A DNA stretch of 64,000 nt from Marsupella aquatica (GCA_973895155.1 OZ316892.1:26226001-26290000); one strand, 5' to 3'. Positions 26,440-38,726 are shown, counted from the first letter of the stretch. Translations and numbers: made by a program. The notes: generated by a model not told the origin, from the letters alone.

Positions 26440-27340
26440 ATGGATCCAAAGTCGCAAGGGGTGAAGTCTTGCCAGGCTCTCCTCCGTTTAGTGGATGGTG
26501 ATCCTCGAGTCAGTGATTGGGAGACGATCGAAAAGTGGAAGATGCGTGGAACTCAGTTGAAGTCATCTTCAAATCGCATAGGGAAGATAGACGAGGAGAT
26601 TGAAGTGTTGGTGAACGCGAAGGCAATAGCCCTCGAATCAAGGGAGACCTTACAGACTGAAATCACGCGGAAAGAGGCTGAGAGGAATAAGCTGGAATTG
26701 TCATTGTTCAAAGCTCTTGCTTTCAAGAAAATGAAGGGGATACAAATTTTGCAGCAGGATAAACAAAAACTAATCCTCCAACTCGAAGAACAGACAACGA
26801 AGATAGATATTGTGCAAAGTCAATTAGCGGATGACAGACGGCGAGCAGAGGAGCTTAAGGTCACTGTGAACTCATTAGGAACACAGCTGGCGGAGAAGGA
26901 CACATTAAACGACGCTCTGAAGAGGAATTTGGTAACATTGGCTACACATTTAGGGAAGATGGAATTGGAGAAAAGACGTGAATCACAGGAGGCTTTGATA
27001 TCGACCGTATATTCATTAGAAAGGCAGCTGACAGAGACGGCCAAAGCGAATGATGTTCTCAAAAAACGTGTGCTCTCATTGAAATCGGAGATAAAATGTA
27101 AATCACAGGAGAAGGATGTGCAGATCACGGACCTTGGTTAGAGCTATACGAAGCGTATAATCTTGGTAATTCCCTCTCATCCATACTCACTGGTGATTAT
27201 CCGCACGCGCGCTCAAGTGCCTCATTTGCATTGTATTGCTGTGGCTGGGAGACTCTGCTTATATGGTAACTGACGTCTGCCTACACTTGATGTCTCTTAT
27301 TCCAGACCGCGATGCGTTTCTGTTGGGGCCACGAACAAAT
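26440..27340 (+). CDS. Unrecognised coiled-coil protein, tandem copy 3 (clean first exon)
   Basis: Exon 1 (26440-27136) encodes about 232 residues from MDPKSQGVKSCQALL. The segment DEEIEVLVNAKAIALESRET through repeated charged heptads (LEEQTTKIDIVQSQ, LGTQLAEKDTLNDALKRN, LERQLTETAKANDVLKKR) predicts an almost continuous coiled coil. It ends in phase 1 at a GTTAGA donor. Exon 2 follows TATTCCAG at 27305 and stops after about 12 codons (DRDAFLLGP). A later open stretch (about 27553-27766, ending FWNYVSRSGTKSAL) aligns with sequence 3' of copy 1 and may be an alternative last exon. I see no signal peptide or membrane segment. The family and function are unknown. Confidence 0.55.
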
Positions 27341-28134
27341 TAGATGATTAACCATGTTCGCCTTAGGAAGCGAAAACATCCGCCGACGAAAAATATGACG
27401 TGGAAGGGCCCAAACCTTGTTCTGATACGGACTCGGAGGATAGCTCAATAATTTGAACGCTAAATGGGTACTTATACTAATGGCGATCATGACTGTCCCA
27501 AAGAGCACGGTACTATTTAATTAACAGTTTATGTTTGTGATCGATTGTTGTAGATCAATAGATCGAGATCGAGCCGAATGCTCTGCGGGCAGCGTAACAG
27601 GGAGACATCCTGTGAGCAAAAGCAAGGTGCAGTTTATTACAGAAAAAGGGTAACATTCGAAAAGGAAGTGAAATTGCCTGGTGACCCAGAGGCCGAGGTG
27701 GCCACCAGGCAATTCGGAACATTCTGGAACTATGTCAGCCGTAGTGGAACAAAATCAGCCCTCTAATGAACTGGCCAAGGAGGTATTGCGTTTGATTCTG
27801 GGCTGAACTCACGGCTCTTACTTATGTACATGGAATTTTTAAATCGGTGACGTACGGGAGACGGGCAGCAGCGCGAAGTACATGAACAAAACCGCATCTC
27901 TGATACAGACGGAGTCAGTTCTAGTTTACTACAACTACATGGACTACAATTGTTCAGATCATTCATTCAGATCAAAACTGCCTTCGACTTCGTAATTGAA
28001 ACTAGAATTATTCTTAGTTTGGAACATGGATCATTGGATAATTACCGCCTCCTGATGTCCACTCCTTTCAACTAGGATTTTGGACGCAACAAGTTTCTCA
28101 GTCTGTACTGTAAATGAGTGCACCAGTTTAACAG

Positions 28135-28460
28135 CTCTTCTTCCAGACACAACCTCAGGAAATTGAGCTTTGAATGTAGGTTTCTTTTTAGGTCATGCGA
28201 GTCTTTGAAATCTCTTCTTCCAGACACCACCTCGGGAAATTAAGTATTGAATATGTTGGCTTTTGTTGGGACCTTGAGTGATGCGAGTCTTTGAAATGTC
28301 TTCTTCCAGACACAACCTCAGGAAGTCGACCATTGAATATGCCGTTGCTTTCCTAAGGACCTTGAGTAACACGAGTCTTTGAAATCTCTTCTTCCAGACC
28401 CAACCTCAGGAAATTAAGCATTGAATGTGCTGTAAGTTGCTTCCTGGGGACCGTCAGGGG
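28135..28460 (+). repeat. Tandem array of four ~77-87-bp units, each with a CTTCTTCCAG word
   Basis: CTTCTTCCAGACACAACCTC and close variants start near 28137, 28214, 28301 and 28388. Each is followed by AGGAA(A/G)T and TTGAAT(A/G)TG, and then, before the next unit, GCGAGTCTTTGAAAT. The pyrimidine run plus CAG resembles a splice acceptor in every unit. No long frame joins the units. Confidence 0.8.
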
Positions 28461-28500
28461 GGCTTTCCAGATCTTTCATATCAACAGGCGCACAGGAGAG

Positions 28501-28905
28501 CATTAGAAAAGAGGAAGTCCTTCTGGTGAATACTAGGATTATATATGAGTAAAGGACTCAACTGGTCAATGTTGCATGAACTAATTATGAAAGTTTCCAT
28601 AAGCCCGAAGCTTCCGGACAAGGGTATGGGGCCTGCCGAGCTTCCAAACTCTGGCAACCCGTGTAATAGGATTCCTAGAGAGTAAAAAATCCATTCCAGA
28701 TTACGCTCAGCAGTCTTCAAGCTCAATTGTTTTCACATATTACACGGGTTGCCAGAGTTTGGAAGCTCGGCAGGCCCCATACCCTTGTCCGGAAGCTTCG
28801 GGCTTATGGAAACTTTCATAATTAGTTCATGCAACATTGACGAGTTGAGTCCTTTACTCGTATATAATCCTAGTATTCACCAGAAGGACTTCCTCTTTTC
28901 TAATG
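28501..28905. repeat. Near-perfect 168-bp inverted repeat with 69-bp loop
   Basis: The left arm 28501-28668 (CATTAGAAAAGAGGAAGTCC...) is the reverse complement of 28738-28905 with only about two mismatches and no indel. Transcribed RNA would fold into a hairpin of about 400 nt. I see no flanking target duplication. The similar frames on both strands at 28481-28726 and 28749-29024 are just the two arms read in opposite directions. Confidence 0.95.
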
Positions 28906-28934
28906 TCCTTCTCCTCCTGAATACTCCAGTAGGA

Positions 28935-29098
28935 TTGTATGTGAGTAAAGGACTGAATTCATTGATTCCTCGTAAGAAAACTAAAGTAGGGACACTAGAA
29001 AGGCTTGCAAATCCTGATAATTAAAGGACTCAATTCATTGATCCCTTGGAAAAAGACGAAAGTAGGAACACTAGAAAGACTTGCAAATCCTCATCATT
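28935..29098. repeat. Tandem pair of ~75-bp units next to the hairpin
   Basis: AAAGGACT(G/C)AATTCATTGAT through ACACTAGAAAG(G/A)CTTGCAAATCCT occurs twice. The first unit is preceded by a weaker match to the hairpin stem (GAATACT...GTGAGTAAAGGACT), so these units and the hairpin share an origin. Confidence 0.75.
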
Positions 29099-29604
29099 AA
29101 GACAACAAAATCTAAATATTCTGCCTTACCACGGGAGAATTATATATATCCAAGCTTTAGTTGTGGTCCATCCGTGATTTAACTTTGGTTGAAGTTTGGT
29201 AACACCCTGTCACATTGGGTGTTCTGACTTAGAAATGTAAGCCAGAACACTCTCTTGACAGGATGTTATTGTACTCTTACACCTTATGCCTTGTAAGTGA
29301 AAAATCAGTGACAGGTTAGCAGTTTCCTCAAGTTTACTAGGCTACTGTTGGTCTTGGTGGGCTGGATGGGCCCTATTCCAACTCAATTTGAGAGTAACCA
29401 GCTCATGATTTGTTAGGTCACTCAATCCTAGTTTATATCTTTGAAACTTAATTACAGTCATCCTATTTGCCAACTGACCTGTTATTGTCAAGGTTCTTAG
29501 TTATATCCAAGTTCCCAGACCAGAGCCCTGTTTTAGCCACTGGCGGAACATTATCCAAGACACCATAGAAACTTGTAGGAGCCTTTTGTGGCTGCTGTTG
29601 GTAT

Positions 29605-29716
29605 CTGGCACACATTAATCTTATCAGTTTACTTGTCCACCTTGGACAATAATTAAGTGATAACAACAACTGACAATTAACTTAATTAATAACTGATAAG
29701 ATTAATGTGTTGCCTT
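29605..29716. repeat. Short inverted repeat, ~20-bp arms
   Basis: ACACATTAATCTTATCAGTT (29608-29627) is the reverse complement of AACTGATAAGATTAATGTGT (29692-29711), with 64 bases between. It is a small foldback with no visible gene. Confidence 0.8.
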
Positions 29717-29719
29717 TGG

Positions 29720-31150
29720 ACAAGAATTAAATTGACCTATCAGTAAACTTGCTTAACCAGGAATGATTGGTGACTCATTCTTGACCAAGACGGCCCACCA
29801 CATCACAAAGGCCGCATTAAACAAAGATGTACATGGAGATTTGTTTGGCAACCCAATCGATGTCAAAAACATTTTCAAAACCAGCACCAGTGGATATGAA
29901 GTCATGAGTTTCCGGATAGGTCTATTTATTGTCCAAGGAGTTACAATATACTTCGATTCACCTATATAGATATAACCAACTGCTACTATGAGTTTTTACA
30001 GGATCCTCATGGTTCACAAGATGACTGTAAACTATACAAGTTAGTACTCCACATGATTTGCTGAACATAGAAGGTGCAATTTGCTTCTGTGCAATCTCAA
30101 GGAAGCGCTAAAATACCCTGAATCCTACATGGATTGGAAGCGGGCCCCAAAATCTTATGTGCTAGCCAGGGAGTGCTTTGGCCAAAGTTTGGCCCACCTC
30201 TTTAAGGTAATATTTCAAAATAACTTGACCGTCTTTTCTCATTCTGACAATACAACCTTAAACTTCATTTTGAGGTCATCCTTCACTCAGGGGTTTTTCA
30301 CAAAAATGACACATCATGTGCGATGAATGATAGTGTCATATTATTGGTTCAAAGAGAAGACTTGAGAATTTTCTTAGATGAACAATAGGGTCACTCTTTT
30401 AAATCCAATTTTGAAACTTATAAGAACATTAGGGTCATTCCAACCAAATTTGGAGAATATTCTAATTTTATAGGGGTTAAAAAACAATCATATATTTTAG
30501 GGGGATTGATACCTAAAACCATCCCAGGTTATGGGGAGGCCACCATATAGCGAGACCCCCAGGTCCTTCAGCCCTCTGCTCTGTCTCGGATTAATTCCCC
30601 TTCTTCTGATCATACCCCTTTTTCTGCCTTGTGATCCATGGGCTTTTTGTGTATCCCCTTAAACTCCTCGGAGGTACCATATCACGTGCAATGGATGATG
30701 AATACCCTCAAACATACGAAAAAATAATTTTTGAAGTATTTTTACATATTTTTGGATGGTGCCTGAGTAGGCTCTTTGGTCAGGAGAGTGTCCAAATGGC
30801 CTGGTTGATCAAATGGTAGAACACAAATGACCAGTAGGTAGCATGTATGGGTGGTCCTTTCCTTAAAATTAGCCGAGAATGGGTTTCAAGTCATTTACCT
30901 TCATAAAAGTTGCCAAAGTCATTTTGGGTGACTCTTGAATGTTGTCTTTCATACCAATTTTCACCCTAGTCACTTTTCATGACTTTCAGTCATTTTAATT
31001 CACTACTTAAGTCCTTTGATACAACTCACAAAGTCATTTCAACAACTTTAACTAATGAGTTAATTATAACTAATTTTCTCATTTGTTTTAACTCGTGAAG
31101 GCGGTCTCTATGACTCGGATAGTCATTAATTGCAACTAATTGGGTCATTT
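29720..31150. other. No gene recognised; short plus frames only
   Basis: Short plus-strand frames at 29763-29969, 30081-30326 and 30631-30819 have protein-like composition, but no domain I know and no convincing splice links. From about 30890 to 31350 the word AGTCATTT recurs at irregular spacing, leading into the satellite-like block. Confidence 0.35.
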
Positions 31151-31199
31151 GTAACTCTGGAAGTCATTTGCTATGGTTGGATAGTTGCTCATTTGACTT

Positions 31200-34100
31200 G
31201 AGCAGTCATTCCACAGCCTAAGTCAATCTTTATGATATCAAGACTGAGTCATAGAAATGACTTAGTCTTTGGTTGAGTCACCAAACCTCTGACTTGGTGT
31301 CTTAAGAATGACTCAAGAGATGAGATAGTCATAAACTAGTCATAATTGTTGTCAATTTGGGGGTGATTTCGCGACATGCTTTTCTAGGGACATTAGTTTG
31401 CTTGGAACCCCAACTCAGAGTTCTCTTGGTAGTTTGGTAGTTGAAATCGCGCCCAAGGTGTTCACACATCTGCCCATAACACTATACCAAACAAGTGCAC
31501 TCCAAAGTACAAACAAGTTCAGGGAGAGGGGGCTTAAAATAACCAGAGTTTTATGAACATGACCCCCAATTCAAACTACCTGAATTTAAGAAGGTGTCCC
31601 CCAAACAATTTCATTTGCTAACCTGGCTCCCATTTTGTATACAGGATAGTAGTGACTCAATAATAAAAAAGGCCTTGAGTCCTACAATCATGCAACTTTG
31701 CAAGAGTGGTCCAGTTTTGCAATTGTTATGATTGTAGTTTCTGTTCTATACTTCTTTGTTGCCCTTAGTCATGCACTAGGGGCACTGCCTCTTGTGGCTG
31801 CCCTGATTCATTCAATGTTTTCCCGGAATATCTTATTCTTCACCAGTACTCGTAAAAATAATTAGGCTTGTAATTAGGCAAACAGGATACTTTGGAAAAT
31901 CCAAGAGCTTGCCAGGGCAACTTGATAACCTGCTTCATTATTTTCCCTTTCAGCTGTCACTAAGCCCATGGGTAGTTGTTCGTTCTAAGTTGAGAAGTCA
32001 TCCCACATTGAAGCTAGTCTCTAAGAAATGACTCTTAGGTCGAGTCAGGAAACTTGTGACATGGTGTCATGAAAATGACTCCACAGCCCACACTATCATC
32101 AACAAGTCATCAGCTAGTCATGGTTGCTATGATTTTTTATGTTTACTAGCCAGATACTTTTCCAGGGACATTGCCCTTGTCAATCTCGAAAGGGCTTTAA
32201 GGTGCTTGGAGTCCAACTCTGAGTTTTCTTATTTTTGGAATGTTGGTAGTGGAAACATGCCCTTCACGAATCTACCCAGAACATTACCTCAAGCAAGTGC
32301 ACTCCAAAGTAAAAGCAAAAAAAATTAGGTGGACTGTAAATAATCAGGCAAACATAATAATACTTTTGGAAATCCAAGAGCTTGAGGGCAAAACCTGGCC
32401 ATTTTGTAAAATTCCCTCTTACCTGTCACCAAGCCCAGTTGTTCATTTGACCTGAGAGCTCAAGTCACAACTTTTGATGAGGGCAGCCAGGCTCCCCGGA
32501 AAAGCACCTTACTAGTAGAAATCACCCCCCAAAATAGCAGGAATTATGACTAGCTTATAACTACTGTAGTCTATGACTACATAATCTGTAAAGTTAATAT
32601 GCTTTACGTTATTTCTTTGACTTTGACAAATGGCTCTGGCCTAAATTATAGAGGCCCGTATAGAGGGATTGAAGGATTGAAGCCCAACTCCCGGCCCAAC
32701 TCAGACTTTTCTTATTTTTGGAATATTTGGTAGTTGGAAACATGCCCAAGACCATCAGACATCTACCCAAAACATTACCCTCCACAAAAGTGCACTCCAA
32801 AGTACATGCAAAAAATCAGGGGAGGGCCTTACATGATTAGGCTGCAAGCAGGATATTTTTGTAAATCCAAGAGCTTGTAGGGGCTATTTGGTATTGGTCA
32901 CCTTCACCGGACACAAAGCCCATGGGTAATCATTCATTTTGACCTGAGAATTCATTCCATAGCTTTAGACAAGGGTAAAGTCCCAAGAAAAGCACCTTGC
33001 AAGTATAATCACCCCAAAATTAACAACAAGTACAACTAGCTTATGACTATTTTGTCTAGAAAGTAATTCTTATGACACCAAGACACAAGTTGTTATGACT
33101 CAACCAAAGAGTCATTTTTATGACTCTGAGAGACCACTTCTAAGGATATCGAGGGATTTAATGTGCTTGGAGCCAGACTCAAAGTTGCCTTATTTTTGGA
33201 ATGTTTGGTAGTTGCAAACATGCCCAAGGTGTTCACACACTACCCAGAGCAATACCAAACAAGTGCACTTGGTACAAGGAAAATCAGCTGAGGGCCTAAA
33301 ATAAATGGGCAAACAGTATACCTTTGGAAATCCAAGAGCTGTAGGGGCAATTTGGTAATGTTCATTTTTAGCTGTCAGGAAACCCACAGCTAATCACTCA
33401 TTTTGACTTGAGAATTTATTCAACAACTGCAGACAAGGGCAATGTCCCAGGAGAAGCACCTTGTGAGTAGAAATCACCCCAATAAATAACAACAATTACA
33501 ACTAGCATATGACAATTTTGTCTGTAAAGTCATTCTTATGACACCAAGTCACAAGTTTTTGTGACTCAACCCAAGAGTCATTTTTATGACTATGAGAAAC
33601 CACTTTAAGAATATCAAGGGATCCACGGTGCTGGCTCAACCCAAGAGTCATTTTTAAGACTCTGAGAAACCACTTTAAGGATATCAAGGGATCCAAGGTG
33701 CTGGCTCAACCCAAGAGTCATTTTTAAGACTCTCAGAAACCACTTTAAGGATATCAAGGGATCCAAGGTGCTGGCTCAACCCAAGAGTCATTTTTAAGAC
33801 TCTCAGAAACCACTTTAAGGATATCAAGGGATCTAAGGTGCTGGCTCAACCCAAGAGTCATTTTTAAGACTATGAGAAACCACTTTAAGGATATCAAGGG
33901 ATCTAAGGTGCTGACTCAAGCCAAGAGTCATTTTTAAGACTCTGAGAAACCACTTTAAGGATATCAAGGGATCCAAGGTGCTGACTCAACCCAAGAGTCA
34001 TTTTTATGACTCTGAGAAGCCACTTTAAGGATATCAAGGGATCTAATGTGCTTGGAGCCAGACTCAAAGTTCTCGTTGGAATTGGAATGGCGGTAGTTGC

Positions 34101-34200
34101 AAACATGCCCAAGGTGTTCACACATTGACCCACAACAATACCCCAAACAAGCGCACTCCAAAGAAGAAGCAAAAGAAATGAGCGGAGGGCCCTAAAGAAT
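31200..34200. repeat. Satellite-like block of five diverged ~0.5-0.9-kb modules
   Basis: The landmark AAGTGCACTCCAAAGTA or a variant occurs near 31494, 32296, 32782, 33263 and 34150. Each is preceded by a TGTTCACACA...ACCCA phrase or variant and mostly followed by GGAAATCCAAGAGCTTG-like sequence. A sub-segment with GACTCAACCAAAGAGTCA is in one orientation near 31250 and 32030 and in the opposite one near 33050 and 33520, so part of the module has been inverted. No coding potential is visible. Confidence 0.7.
33563..34049 (+). repeat. Tandem array, seven 70-bp units
   Basis: Units begin with (G)(G/A)CTCAACCCAAGAGTCAT near 33563, 33633, 33703, 33773, 33843, 33913 and 33983. They differ at only a few positions (AAGACTCTG, ATGACTATG, GATCC or GATCT). 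The array sits inside the larger modular block and arose by amplifying one sub-segment of it. Confidence 0.95.
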
Positions 34201-35140
34201 TTGGCAAACATTGACACCTTAATCCAGAAAAGCTTGTGGGGGCACTTTGGTCCTCTGGTAACTTATCGTTTTCACCGTTTCTCTCTGTTCGAGCTCTCGA
34301 CTACTTTCAAATTGTTTTACTGTGAGCGCTCGATTTTGGCGCGAGTACCGTCTTGCGCGCGTTTCGAAAGCTTGAAGGACGACATTCATTCATTCCTCTC
34401 TCCGTCCGACACCAATTCCGTCACAATGCAATTCCCATCGGAGCTCCTGATTCACCGATGCAAGGATCCGGATACGCTGCGCATATCTTGAATGGCCGCC
34501 GAGAAGCTTAATTAATGAAGCGCAGACAGAGCCGCTCTAGAGAGCCTGATCGGAAGAAGGTGAGCGAATTCTTCCTTCTGCATCAAATTCCATGATTTGG
34601 GAGCGGATTCGATTTCGGTACACTGATCTTGAATGGCCGCGAAGCATGAGGCAGCCAGAGGCTTCCAGACAGAGCCATCGAGCTAGAGGCGGTTCAGGCG
34701 AAGGGTGAATGAGAAGGTTGAGGAGGCCGAGAGAGCTGATGAGGTAGAGGCGGATCGGGAGTCTTAGGGTGGGATGAGAAGCTAAAGGAACCACAGAACA
34801 GGTAGATCGGAAGGTGGACGGATCGTTCTTTCTTTCTAGAGGAGTGTTCCGCTCTTCATTGTGTCGAGGTTCCAGCTGTGACTACTGGTGATGGATTCAA
34901 ACCAGTCATTCGAGTGACACAAGCGCCTGCCATGGGGTTTATTTAGTCTGCGGTTCATGGACGAACGTCAGTCGGAGAAGCACCTACACTGACTCTGTAT
35001 ATCGAGATTTTGAGTGGGTTTAGGTTTGGCGATCACAAATGTCCTCCCTGCTCCTCGAGAGTCCGACTCCATTCGTCAGAATGGTCCCTCGAAGAATTGT
35101 CATCTTTCTCCTCTTGAACTGTCCACTGTGAACCAGCGGA
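34200..35140. other. Upstream region of the ESCO gene
   Basis: GC content rises relative to the satellite block, and purine- or pyrimidine-rich stretches appear. A short upstream frame starts at 34425 (MQFPSELLIHRCKDPDTLRIS, stop at 34490). The phrase ATCTTGAATGGCCGC occurs twice (about 34483 and 34627). This probably holds the promoter and 5' UTR. Additional upstream exons cannot be excluded. Confidence 0.4.
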
Positions 35141-38100
35141 ATGATCCCTTTGAGAACTCCCATCCCTTTTCTCGCCGACAGTCCACTGCCAAAGTCGGAC
35201 TCCCCGAAGATTGCAAGGGTGTCAGTCACTGAAGAATCCAGTGATGAAGAAGATGGCCAGGAGGAGAGTGGAGAGAAGAGGTAAGAGAGAATCCTCTGCT
35301 CACCTTCTTACTTGCTTTCATTCGTAGAGGTAAGGAATCTTGCTGGTCGATCAGACGCAGAGAATTAGGTATCACTCGTTTTGTTTCTATAATTGTATGG
35401 TCTGTTTCTCACGGGAGCACGAACCCTGTCCTGATGACCGAAGGCTTCCCTCAAGAGAGTGACTCAGTAGTGCTCGTTGTGTCCTTCAGAATTACTAGAG
35501 CGTGGAAAGAAGATGATGAGATAATTACATACAAACGGCGATCCCGAATTGGGGGTAAAGTCGACAAAGCGGGAAATGGAGACGACTTATGTAATCACAA
35601 CAGGGAATTCCCTGCATGCGTCCTAAAACGGTATTGTCTCTTTTCACAGCCCTCATTGTGTTCATTGTCGTAAATTGTGACATCAAGATGTTAGAGATGA
35701 CAAGATGGGCTTCTTTCTTCCTCGTCAGCTCCCGACCCGCAAGGCACTTGCATGCACAATTCAAGGCTATAAGATACTGCTAAATGCGACAATATCCCCA
35801 GAGAACTGATGTGCACCAGCGTAGAAAGGACGACATATCATTCACGATTGACTTCCAACGATTATTTGGATGACATTTCGATTCTCAATTTTACCTTAAT
35901 ATGCCTATGCTTCTGGAACTAGATCCTGCACATAAGTCACCCGAGTTTTACATTCACAAGCATGATGTGCTCCAATTTTTCCACCTCTGAAGGTAGGATT
36001 GCTGGATGCTGAACGGATTCTCCAGGTGAGCCCTACTGGCTTCTTTAGCTCGTAGCCTGCCGCCAACGTGGGGCTAACACCGTGGCTGTATTGCAGGAAG
36101 ACTCCAGATGACTGGGAATTGGATAGTTCTGAGAATGTTAGCGATGGGGAGATTGATACGTCTGATTCCATCGACCAAAGTACTCACACTTCAGGAAAAG
36201 TCTGCGGCTGGGCGTCGAAAGAGGCGAAAGGGTTTGGTAGAGGGAAAGCATTGTCCATGATCAAGAGTTGGAAGAGGGTGATTGGCATACAGAAGACGCT
36301 CGCTCCCAAGCGTGTGATAGGTCAATATTTTCTTGATCTAGGTCAGTCTGACTTTTCATATACAACATGCCATACATGTGGGTTATTTTATGCCCGTGGG
36401 CATGAGAATGACGAGAAGGTGCACAAGACTTTCCACAGGAACCTTACACAGGGTATTATTTTTAAGGTACTGAGTCTGTGACTATTCTGCTTCTCTAAAC
36501 TTTTTTTCTTTCATTTTTGCTAACACAATTTCTTCGGAATTCTGCCTGGCATCCTCCTTTGTTCCTTCATGAGACGGCATTATCCCTTGTCGAAAGTTTA
36601 ATCTTTGTAGATTTCTCCATGCCTCTTGACTAGGGAAGGCGATTCCGTGTATTGACTCGAAGATGTTGTGCACGTAAGAATGCGCAGGGTTGGCAAAGTG
36701 AACGGGTTGCCAGCAGACTTGATGACAAGGGAAATCGTGTCATAGTCGTCCTAGCAGAGGATAGTCACCATCAAGCTAAGGTAGCTCAATTGCACTTCGG
36801 ATCTGGAACCGAGAAAGCTTATAGTTGCTCCTCTAGTTATGCTGTGCAAAACATTTCTGTACAGTAGTAGCCTGTAGATGGTTCACAGGCTATGTATCAT
36901 GAGCTAAATTTGTGGTTAGAAGGTCTCCTTCATTTCAGTTCAAGGGCTGTGTTTCTCTTCAAGAAGAACGTGAAGACTGGACGACCGTGGATGTGTTAAA
37001 TTTCTCTGAGTTTCTAGTGGGAGGTTGAGTAGCTTGTAGTTTCCGTCACTGAAATTTTGTCCATTGTGGGTCCCTGTTGTAGGTGAGAGAAGTGATTAAA
37101 GTTATGGAACTTGAGTTGGGGCTCACTCCAGGCTGGCTTCTGCAGAGGTCTTCTAAGGTATAACTCCTGATTTGTAAGCCCTCGTTTGGGTCAGTTTGTA
37201 ATGTGTTAGCGGAATGAGTGCAGCGCTTTCTTGGTTATTAACCATGATGATCTAGAACTCTCGTGGCCAGTGAGGTTGTTGTTGTTTGGGCTCTTCTGAG
37301 GCAAGTGTTGACTTTGGTGCGTTCTTTATATCTCTGGTTCTCAGGTATATCTCTTCATCTCTTCTTCAAAGAAGATCGTGGGCTGTCTGATGGCAGAACC
37401 GATTCAGTCTGCTTTCCGAGTGGTTTCGGCTCAGTCACAGATTTCTAGAGAAGGTGGTAAGCTAGACCAGAGTGACGGAGGAGAGAAGAAATCTTCAAGT
37501 TTGAGAACTCGCCTTCAGAATGCCTTGAACGAGAGCCCCAGTCAATTGGACATGAGTGCATCAGAGCCTCTAGCTATACGAAGTGATGAAATGGACGAAA
37601 GCACGCAGGGTCTTACTGAAGGAGAGAGTCGCCTTCTTCCAAAGAATAGCCCAGATGTGAGATCAGAGGATTTAATCTCTGCTTCCAGGTTATCTTCCAT
37701 CTGTGTATCAAAATGTGGGGCGCCTGGAGAGTCACTGGAGTGTACATCCAAGATCAAGGGACCTCTACTACATCCTTGTGTCAGTGTAAAGCAAGAACGT
37801 GGGTCGGTTAGAGACAGAATAAAGACACCAAAGATTACAGACTTTTTTGCTCTGAAAACTCGTCGTTCGGAAAGTCAGGGAGTGTGCAAGTTTGAACGGG
37901 ATGTCATTGAATCCAAAGCTGATGTCAAGGGCACTCATGTGAAGGTTGAAAATGGCGAGGAATCATCACATGGTTTTTTTATTTCGGGACAAGACAAACA
38001 ACAAGACTGCAGGGAGCCAGAAAATGAAGAGAAAGTGTTACCGAGTTCTGTCCCTGAAGCAGCTGAACAGAAAGGGAGGCCTTTGGCTTCAGGAAGTAGA

Positions 38101-38726
38101 GAGACAGATGTACAGGAAGGAGATAATAGGGAGGGTAAGCAGCCTAGAAATAATGTCATGCTTTTTGGAAATATTAAATTCTTTAGAGAGATACCATCAC
38201 GAAAGCGACCAAGTACGGAGCGCACACAGGATTTAGGTAGTGCAATTTTGTGCACCAAGACACCCGTGCCAGCTGTTTGTGGTGTCCGAGTCATCTGGGT
38301 TTCACAAACGGAAAGGAGGAAAGGCGTTGCTTCACATCTTCTTGATGCTATGAGGTAGGCTCAGTATGTAGCTCACTTTTTTCAGTTCGGACATATATCA
38401 AGGAAATACTACATTTTCATCCGTGTTCTTTTTGCGCCCTCTCACATCCTCCAGATTTGTAGTTCAAAGTTCGGGTAAGAAAACCGTGCAACGGCTAGCT
38501 ATTTTTTGTTTGAGAAAGAATCTTTGAAAGTTGCCTTGCGATCATGTGTTTTGCAACTGATCATATCATACGATGGCCTTGAACGCTTTTTTGCAGGAAA
38601 ACGTTTTCTCTGGGTGTTGTACTGGAGCCTTCGCAATTTGCCTTTTCTCAACCGACACTAGAAGGAAGAATATTTGCCGCATGGTACTGCAAAGCAGATG
38701 AATTTCTAGTTTATACTTCTAGCTAG
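35141..38726 (+). CDS. CTF7: Cohesin acetyltransferase, ESCO/CTF7/ECO1 family
   Basis: Nuclear acetyl-CoA-dependent enzyme that acetylates the SMC3 head to establish sister-chromatid cohesion. Exons: 35141-35280, 36097-36466, 36688-36780, 37083-37157, 37345-38354, 38597-38726. The phases agree, giving 605 residues. The C2H2 finger is CHTC...H-x3-H (C138, C141, H156, H160), preceded by LGQSDF. Next come GWQSERV and VREVIKVMELELG, then YLFISSSKKIVGCLMAEPI. The acetyltransferase core has CGVRVIWVSQTERRKG (acetyl-CoA loop) and ends EPSQFAFSQPTLEGRIFAAW...FLVY. The length well exceeds the roughly 345 residues of Arabidopsis CTF7. The extra part lies mainly in a loop of about 200 residues inside exon 5, with a PCNA-box-like KITDFFALK at about 389-397. 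The start at 35141 follows an in-frame stop at 35129; an upstream exon remains possible. Confidence 0.9.

Noticed and set aside
28481-29024. Two similar protein frames on opposite strands (28481-28726 minus, 28749-29024 plus)
   Set aside because: They are the two arms of the inverted repeat read outward; nothing independent supports coding.
33563-34049. CRISPR-like regular 70-bp repeats
   Set aside because: The units are contiguous with no unique spacers, and the genome is eukaryotic. It is an ordinary tandem array.
37935-38294. Minus-strand 119-codon frame in the ESCO gene
   Set aside because: Antisense shadow of exon 5, whose plus frame continues in phase into the acetyltransferase core.
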